Source: Diplonema papillatum
Lineage: Eukaryota; Euglenozoa; Diplonemea; Diplonemida; Diplonemidae
DNA length: 64,000 nucleotides
Assembly (NCBI GenBank): GCA_030068145.1
Contig: JAPJBO010000450.1
Location: 1-64,000, forward strand
Reading direction: 5' to 3'
Positions 58,833-64,000 of this stretch are shown one piece after another. Below the pieces are notes generated by a model that saw only the letters and a list, made by a program, of their open reading frames with translations, searched no databases and was not told the origin of the DNA. The stretch's first letter is position 1. Each line of letters opens with the position of its first letter. The position numbers and the translations under genes are program-made.

Positions 58833-59336
58833 CGGCGGCCGGCAGATACGGTACACGGGCTGCGCGTTCTGCTGAAGAAATGCATGCCACAAAGCATACA
58901 CGAGTGGAACCTATGCATTGTACCTCAGCAGGCCAACACTCCTCCGGGCGGTATGCGGGATGGATGGGGCTGTCCGGCGAAACCCTGCCCGGCGGCCGGC
59001 AGATACGGTACACGGGCTGCGCGTTCTGCTGAAGAAATGCATGCCACAAAGCATACACGAGTAGAACCTATGCATTGTACCTCAGCAGGCTAACACTCCT
59101 CGGGCGGTATGCGTCCTCCGGGCGGTATGCGGGATGGATGGGGCTGTCCGGCGAAACCCTGCCCGGCGGCCGGCAGATACGGTACACGGGCTGCGCGTTC
59201 TGCTGAAGAAATGCATGCCACAAAGCATACACGAGTGGAACCTATGCATTGTACCTCAGCAGGCCAACACTCCTCCGGGCGGTATGCGTCCTCCGGGCGG
59301 TATGCGGGATGGATGGGGCTGTCCGGCGAAACCCCC
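58833..59336. repeat. Three tandem ~158-174-base units
   Basis: Units start at 58833, 58991 and 59165 with GGCGGCCGGCAGATACGGTA. They contain TGCATGCCACAAAGCATACA and ATGCGGGATGGATGGGGC. Units 2 and 3 also have an inner duplication of TCCGGGCGGTATGCG. The frames run through but rotate, so it is not coding. Lies about 100 bases beyond the PIG-V stop. Confidence 0.9.
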
Positions 59337-59437
59337 CGCGGCAGCAACATTTTAATGACAGAAAAAAAAGCCGCCCACAAGAGAAACGCCCGCGGCTTCT
59401 GCGAAAGACTGGTCGCAAACACCCGGCACCGTCTCTT

Positions 59438-60655
59438 TCACGTCCACGGGTAGAAGTTGGTGAACATCACGCAACCTACCAGCTGCCAAGCAATCAGATA
59501 CGTGGCCACGTGCCGTCGATACGGACTGCCCTCGGCGAGGAGCTTGCCGGCTTGCCAGTACAGAGGAGGGCACGCAACGAGCAGCCGCGGGAGGATTTGG
59601 ATGTGTGCGAATAGGAGGCCGACGACGAGGAGAAACGCCATGTGGCAGTGGAAGACACCCACGCGATCATCGGGCAGGCAGAGACGAAGCAGGCTCCGCG
59701 TGTTGCCGGGCTGCGCGAAGTGGGCGCGCAGAGCAGACGCCGCCAACACGAAACAAGGCGAGGCGAGCAGAAAGTTCGGCAGCTGCTTCACGGTGTAGTA
59801 CCTTAGCAGGCCGACGCCCCAGTACTCCTCCTGAATCCGGCTGTAAAAGGTCAGGAAGCCTAGCGCGTCAGAGCACGACGGAAGAGGTTCGTTGCCCTCT
59901 CGACAGAACTGCAGCCAGGCGTACCTCTGAAACAGGACCCCAGGGGCCAACGAGCAAAGCGAGAGCAAGAGCAGCCAGCAAGACCTGCGGGACAGAGCCC
60001 CCCACAACAGGAACCCCGCCGTGACAGCGCCGTTCGACCGCGTCAGCGACGACAGCGCAGCGAAAACGCAGCAAAGCGCCCACTGTTCCCTGGCCCAACA
60101 CAACATCGCAGCAAACACCAGCGCCGCGAACAGTGATTCCGTGTAGAAGCCCGAGAGGAACACTCCTGCAGGGGCCAATGCCAGCGCAACGCTGGCTTCG
60201 TATGCTGATGGGACCTTCAGTTCCACGCTCATCCGGTAGAACAGAAACACGGACAACACGGCGCAGACATTCGACAAGAGAACGCCGCTGGCAAGCAAGT
60301 GGCACTCTTGTTCACCGAGGCCTGGAGGGTTGGGTGCTACAGCAAGAGAAACGACCGGCGCCGTCACAGTCGCGAGGCCGCGGGCGAGGAAGGGGAACAA
60401 AGGCTGAAAGGCGCAGACGTGCTCGAAACGATACCGCAGGTTGGCGGCGATATCGCGGAAGTAAACCCCGTCCCAGTGTGCGAAGCTGCCCCCCCAGCAG
60501 GCCCCGGCCGCTGCGTCCGACTCGTCGTAGTCGCGCACCAACCGGTCGGCGGCCCAGCCGAATGCCAAGCACGCGAATCGTGCAACGGCCGCAATAACCC
60601 ACGGCGCGGGCCGGCCGCCCCCGCGCCCGGGTGCAGCAGTTCCGTCGCAAAGCAT
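59438..60655 (-). CDS. PIGV: GPI mannosyltransferase 2 (PIG-V/Gpi18 family)
   Basis: 405 residues, ATG at 60653-60655. Multi-pass membrane protein (about eight or more hydrophobic segments). Conserved luminal motifs are in order: FAHWDGVYFRDIA (HWD catalytic loop), FQPLFPFLARGL (the F.PLFP motif), PAGVFLSGFYTESLFAALVFAAM (YTES), SSLTRSNGAVTAG (RSNG) and a C-terminal MFTNFYPWT. PIG-V adds the second mannose to glycosylphosphatidylinositol precursors in the ER lumen, using dolichol-phosphate mannose. Length is slightly below the human protein (493). No other GPI gene is nearby. Confidence 0.92.
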   Translation of the reverse strand: MLCDGTAAPGRGGGRPAPWVIAAVARFACLAFGWAADRLVRDYDESDAAAGACWGGSFAHWDGVYFRDIAANLRYRFEHVCAFQPLFPFLARGLATVTAPVVSLAVAPNPPGLGEQECHLLASGVLLSNVCAVLSVFLFYRMSVELKVPSAYEASVALALAPAGVFLSGFYTESLFAALVFAAMLCWAREQWALCCVFAALSSLTRSNGAVTAGFLLWGALSRRSCWLLLLSLCSLAPGVLFQRYAWLQFCREGNEPLPSCSDALGFLTFYSRIQEEYWGVGLLRYYTVKQLPNFLLASPCFVLAASALRAHFAQPGNTRSLLRLCLPDDRVGVFHCHMAFLLVVGLLFAHIQILPRLLVACPPLYWQAGKLLAEGSPYRRHVATYLIAWQLVGCVMFTNFYPWT

Positions 60656-63296
60656 GGGAATAGATGTCCGATTCGGTGGCTCACATACGAGCCTGGTTGG
60701 AGTTCCTCTCTGTTGTCTCTGTTTGTGACTGCAGATGGGTTGGAAACGTGCGCGGCCACGTGAGGCGACTGCTTCCTACGATATCAGATTTCAATGAGAA
60801 TCAGGGGCAAGGAGCAGACCTCAGACAGTGCCCGAAGCTGCCTCTATGCATTCGATTCGTTCATGTGCGTGAGCCAGAATTCCAAGAATAAGCGGCGAAC
60901 ACTCGTTTGGGGCAAATACGACGCATTTCATCAGAGCCTATAGAACTTCTCCTCGGGCACACCACGGTATGCTTGCGATACTCTGTCGATCCTAGGCAAC
61001 CCTAACCCCCCCAGTCCAAAGTTGCCTTATAGACAAGGCAACTCGGAGTAGCCCTTTCTGTCGTAGAAGAGGTGGTACACGAGGCGTACAACACACATAC
61101 GAAGGTCCGCGTTGATTTGAGATGATGCTAGCCAGAAGTGTGCATCCATCAATACACCTGCGCAAAATAGTCCGACGGGTACAGTGCGTCTGTGTTTAGC
61201 TGGACTCGCCCTTGGTTAAGTTGGATGACACCAGAATGGCCACCTGATGACCTGCCTGTTATATTCTTCGTCATTTGAATTGCGAACTGGGCTACGCTAG
61301 ACTTTTGGACGAGTGGGGTGAGGTTGGCAACGGGCAGACAGACTTGTAAGAATTGGCTCTTGCCCTGGCCCCCTTAGCCACCCGTTTCGTACAAGCGCCC
61401 CGATGAGGATACTCGACCCAAAGTTCGATGGAGCCGTAGAGAGCACGGATGTGTACGCTAAGGGTTGGTACCGGTATGCCTTCGCTTTGTCCAGGACTGA
61501 CAGGCGCATGTATCTCCTCCCGGACATCTCGGAGACTTCATGCCGAATCCGAATACCGAGGAAAATGGCGTCCCCCACCTCGGCGTTTGTCTGTTTGTGA
61601 CGTCTGCAAAAAGCCTGAGGCTCTGAAACCCAAACGAGGGGAGAGGCGCAACGAAGAAAAGCGAAACCGAAATGCGAAACGAACAGGATCTCATACATCA
61701 ACACGGCCCCGCATCGGTGTCGTGCAACGAAAGATTGCAGCTGGCAGCGGGGTTATTGGCGGTCCCGCCGGGAGGAGAAACTCGATGTTTTGACGAGGCG
61801 ATGGAACTTACGATCTGCAGCCTGAAAACCGGAAAATCGTGGCAAGCACGTAATGCAAACGCCGGCCAAAACTGCCCCGAGCCCTGCCGTAGATGGACTC
61901 GTCGGTAACCGGTTGGGTATCATGTATACGAAAGCAAAGGGCCGGAGGGCAAGCAAGGACGTTAACAATTTTGTGAGAAGTTCTGTACATAAGTATGTTC
62001 GTAGTCGGCTAATATTGGTCTGCTTGAGACTAGCCGTCGTGTGCCATCTATGCGACAAACAGAAAATCGGTGAAGAGTGGCACACTTTGCCCACACGGGG
62101 AGCTGGTGTGCATATACGAAGCAGTGAGTTTCACTGTTTGCGGTACTGCGCCAATGGAGCACAGGAACCGCAGCTTTTGAATCAACGTTTGGCCGGTCCC
62201 CCACTCCTGTTTCCTGCACAGGATGAATCGTTGGCTAGTCGTGCTTCGGAATGAACACTCTTGAGATGAAGAGCGGGCAACGTGGCCACGTAGAGGGTAG
62301 TAGAGAGTGTACAGCCGAGGCACAGTATCGACGCGTTCCAAGAGAAAGCAAGAAGGTTGCATATACAGAGAAAAAAGGGCGGGCACTTAGTTTTGTACGT
62401 GCGTGCCGGTCGATCGACTTCCTTTTCTTGTATCTTACCCGTTCTTACGTTGGTTAGGCAACGGGATGGTCGACCGCCAAGGCTACGTTCACGTCCTTTT
62501 TAGCCATTCGCAATGCCGAGCCTGGTTTGCACACTGACGTTGCCACATGAGGAAAAGAGATCTCTTTCGCATATCAGATGCAGCAGGCGTGGGCAGGGGG
62601 GGCAAGTGTTGTGATATGTGGCGTTCACTTTTGTTGCAGACTCTTTGCCTTCAGCGGCCCGTGAGAGTGTCGACGGTTGTCCATCGAGCGAAATGACGCG
62701 TTGCTCGGATCTGCCCGTCACCTCGATAGTGTGAGAACGACCTGCCGACGCTCTTAATAATCTTGGAGCTGGGTACGTGTTGCACACGTGAGGAGTGCTG
62801 ACCATGACCTTTGTTCACGCTGGGAGCTCACGCTTCCTCGGTTAGCAGTCACCAGGTTTCAGCCGTTCAGCGGTCGGCATCTTTCCCCGCAACACATGAC
62901 ATGGGCCATCGCGGCTGGCCTCTCTTCATTGAAGCTGCTGTCGAATCGAGGGGCAGCTAGTTTGTCCTTCTTTCCGATGTTGGGGAAAACTAATTTCGAA
63001 CTCCGTGACCATGTTTGATTTTCGATCAGTCCAGTCGGGTCCCAACCTCTCTGTGTTCACACGGAGAAAAGAGTGGCACGGTTGTGCCGTTTGGAAGGTG
63101 TTCTCTTTTTCGCTTTCACGTTTCTTACGAAGCGTTGCGGTCGTGTATACTTTGCACTCAATACAACAGAGAGCCGAGACAGCACCTCTCCAAGCGTGCC
63201 TTGTTTGAAGCAGAAGCCCAGCTAAGGGCCTGTGAGCGCCTTCGGCGCGTCAAAGATTGGAACCTTGCATTTCAAGGAACAGAACGGGATGTCAAC
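60656..63296. other. Region without a recognisable gene
   Basis: About 2.6 kb with only short frames on both strands. I saw no repeat, RNA gene or conserved protein motif. Confidence 0.4.
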
Positions 63297-63414
63297 CTAC
63301 GTGCCTAGACTAGGGCGACCCTCTGTTTTCCGAAGTGGGTCCGCGAGATGCCCGGTATACCCAGGGGTTGCGGCTGGACTTCGCAGCTCCCGTCGAAGAA
63401 ACCCCGAAGCTGTC

Positions 63415-63800
63415 CTCACTTCTTCTTCTTCGCCGACTTTTTCGACGACGAGCGGATGTCCAGCGGGACCACGTAGTGCTGGACGTGATGGACTGGTCGG
63501 CCCACTGCGTGATGGACTGGTCGGCCCACTGCACGGCGTGCCGTCGGCGGTGAACGCTTTGACGATCGCTTGGTACCACACGCCCCGGAAGACCGCCTGT
63601 ACCGCGGAGCCCGGGGCGTAGTACGTGGTGACTTCGGACGGATACAACCCAGACGTCATGGTGCCATCCCCCCAGTCTACTGTGTACAGCGTGCCGGCCT
63701 CGTCGGACTGCTCGACGCTGAAGAGGCGGGCCGGGTACCACGTCGTTGAAGCTCGCGCCGACTTGGGTGCCGGGGGTGTGCGTCTGCGGGGGCGCGTCTC
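63415..63800 (-). pseudogene. Tudor-like domain protein, frameshifted 3' part
   Basis: The minus strand reads WYPARLFSVEQSDEAG-TLYTVDWGDGTMTSGLYPSEV and then YYAPGSAVQAVFRGVWYQAIVKAFTADGT, two consecutive Tudor/Agenet-type modules. A third frame gives VQWADQSIT twice (a 24-base tandem duplication) and then VQHYVVPLDIRSSSKKSAKKKK and a stop. The modules are in different frames: one shift at about 63742 (GTQVGASFNDV / WYPARLF) and one at about 63535. Either this is a pseudogene or there are errors. Tudor domains bind methylated Lys/Arg. Confidence 0.55.
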
Positions 63801-63892
63801 GGGGGGCGGGGCGTGATGACGACGACGGCGAGGAGGACGAATACCGGCCGTCCAAAAAGGGGGAACCGCGAGCTGCCGGGTTTACTTGTTTA

Positions 63893-64000
63893 CTTCCCCG
63901 GGTTGCGGCTGGACTTCGCAGCTCCCGTCGAAGAAACCCCACAGCTGTCCTCACTTCTTCTTCGCCGACTTTTTCGACGACGAGCGGACGTCCAGCGGGA
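63893..64000 (-). repeat. Second copy of the 3' end of the Tudor-like gene (partner 63358-63470)
   Basis: GGTTGCGGCTGGACTTCGCA through CGACGAGCGGACGTCCAGCG repeats 63366-63465 with few changes. This places another copy of the Lys-rich C-terminus upstream of the broken gene, in the same orientation, running off the window. Confidence 0.85.

Overview
The window looks like nuclear DNA of a GC-rich unicellular eukaryote. Genes are far apart, mostly intronless, and all the confidently called ones are read from the minus strand. GT-AG introns can be inferred in one gene (a ZW10 homologue). The host genes (tubulin-tyrosine-ligase-like, MLO-like, ZW10, GPI mannosyltransferase PIG-V, purple acid phosphatase, alliinase-like PLP enzyme, animal-type haem peroxidase) rule out a prokaryote. 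A short 18S-like segment at about 12.97 kb carries the variant AGCACCCGCGGTAATTCC, which I remember from kinetoplastids; this hints at Euglenozoa (perhaps a diplonemid), but only weakly.

Layout. 1-6235: one continuous minus-strand ORF of a non-LTR retrotransposon (CCCH zinc fingers, long acidic/alanine-rich repeats, reverse transcriptase, CCHC motif), cut by the window edge. 6236-8788: a cluster of poly(A)-tailed minus-strand segments around a true 28S rRNA 3' fragment. 8789-10940: a complete fold-back DNA transposon with target duplications, arrays of mirrored repeats and one small basic-protein gene. 10.9-13.1 kb: no clear gene, one long perfect hairpin and the 18S-like piece. 13.1-14.8 kb: TTL-like gene, with a TA-flanked TIR element 53 bases before its start codon. 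15.9-16.6 kb: degraded LINE RNase H. 17.5-19.5 kb: MLO-like protein with a B-box. 21.2-22.3 kb: coiled-coil protein. 23.7-26.6 kb: ZW10 in three exons. 27.8-29.9 kb: ankyrin gene whose exon/intron junction has been amplified about 22 times. 31.0-36.9 kb: three unrecognised genes, two with broken terminal copies beside them. 38.6-40.3 kb: haem peroxidase. 40.3-44.9 kb: mostly dispersed repeats. 44.9-48.9 kb: a TA-flanked MITE followed directly by a complete DNA transposon (long TIRs plus a 625-residue transposase). 49.4-50.8 kb: purple acid phosphatase and broken neighbours. 51.9-53.0 kb: second fold-back element with 9-base target duplications. 53.4-55.8 kb: ubiquitin-like multi-domain protein and its broken copy. 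56.7-58.0 kb: alliinase-like enzyme. 59.4-60.7 kb: PIG-V. 63.3-64.0 kb: frameshifted Tudor-like pseudogene.

The host genes show no operon or shared pathway; they are housekeeping or secretory genes separated by mobile DNA. Two themes stand out. First, several DNA elements (two fold-back elements, a TA-MITE, a TIR transposon) have readable ends and target duplications. Second, many genes have truncated copies of their own 5' or 3' end lying immediately outside them, which suggests a recurrent process that duplicates gene edges.
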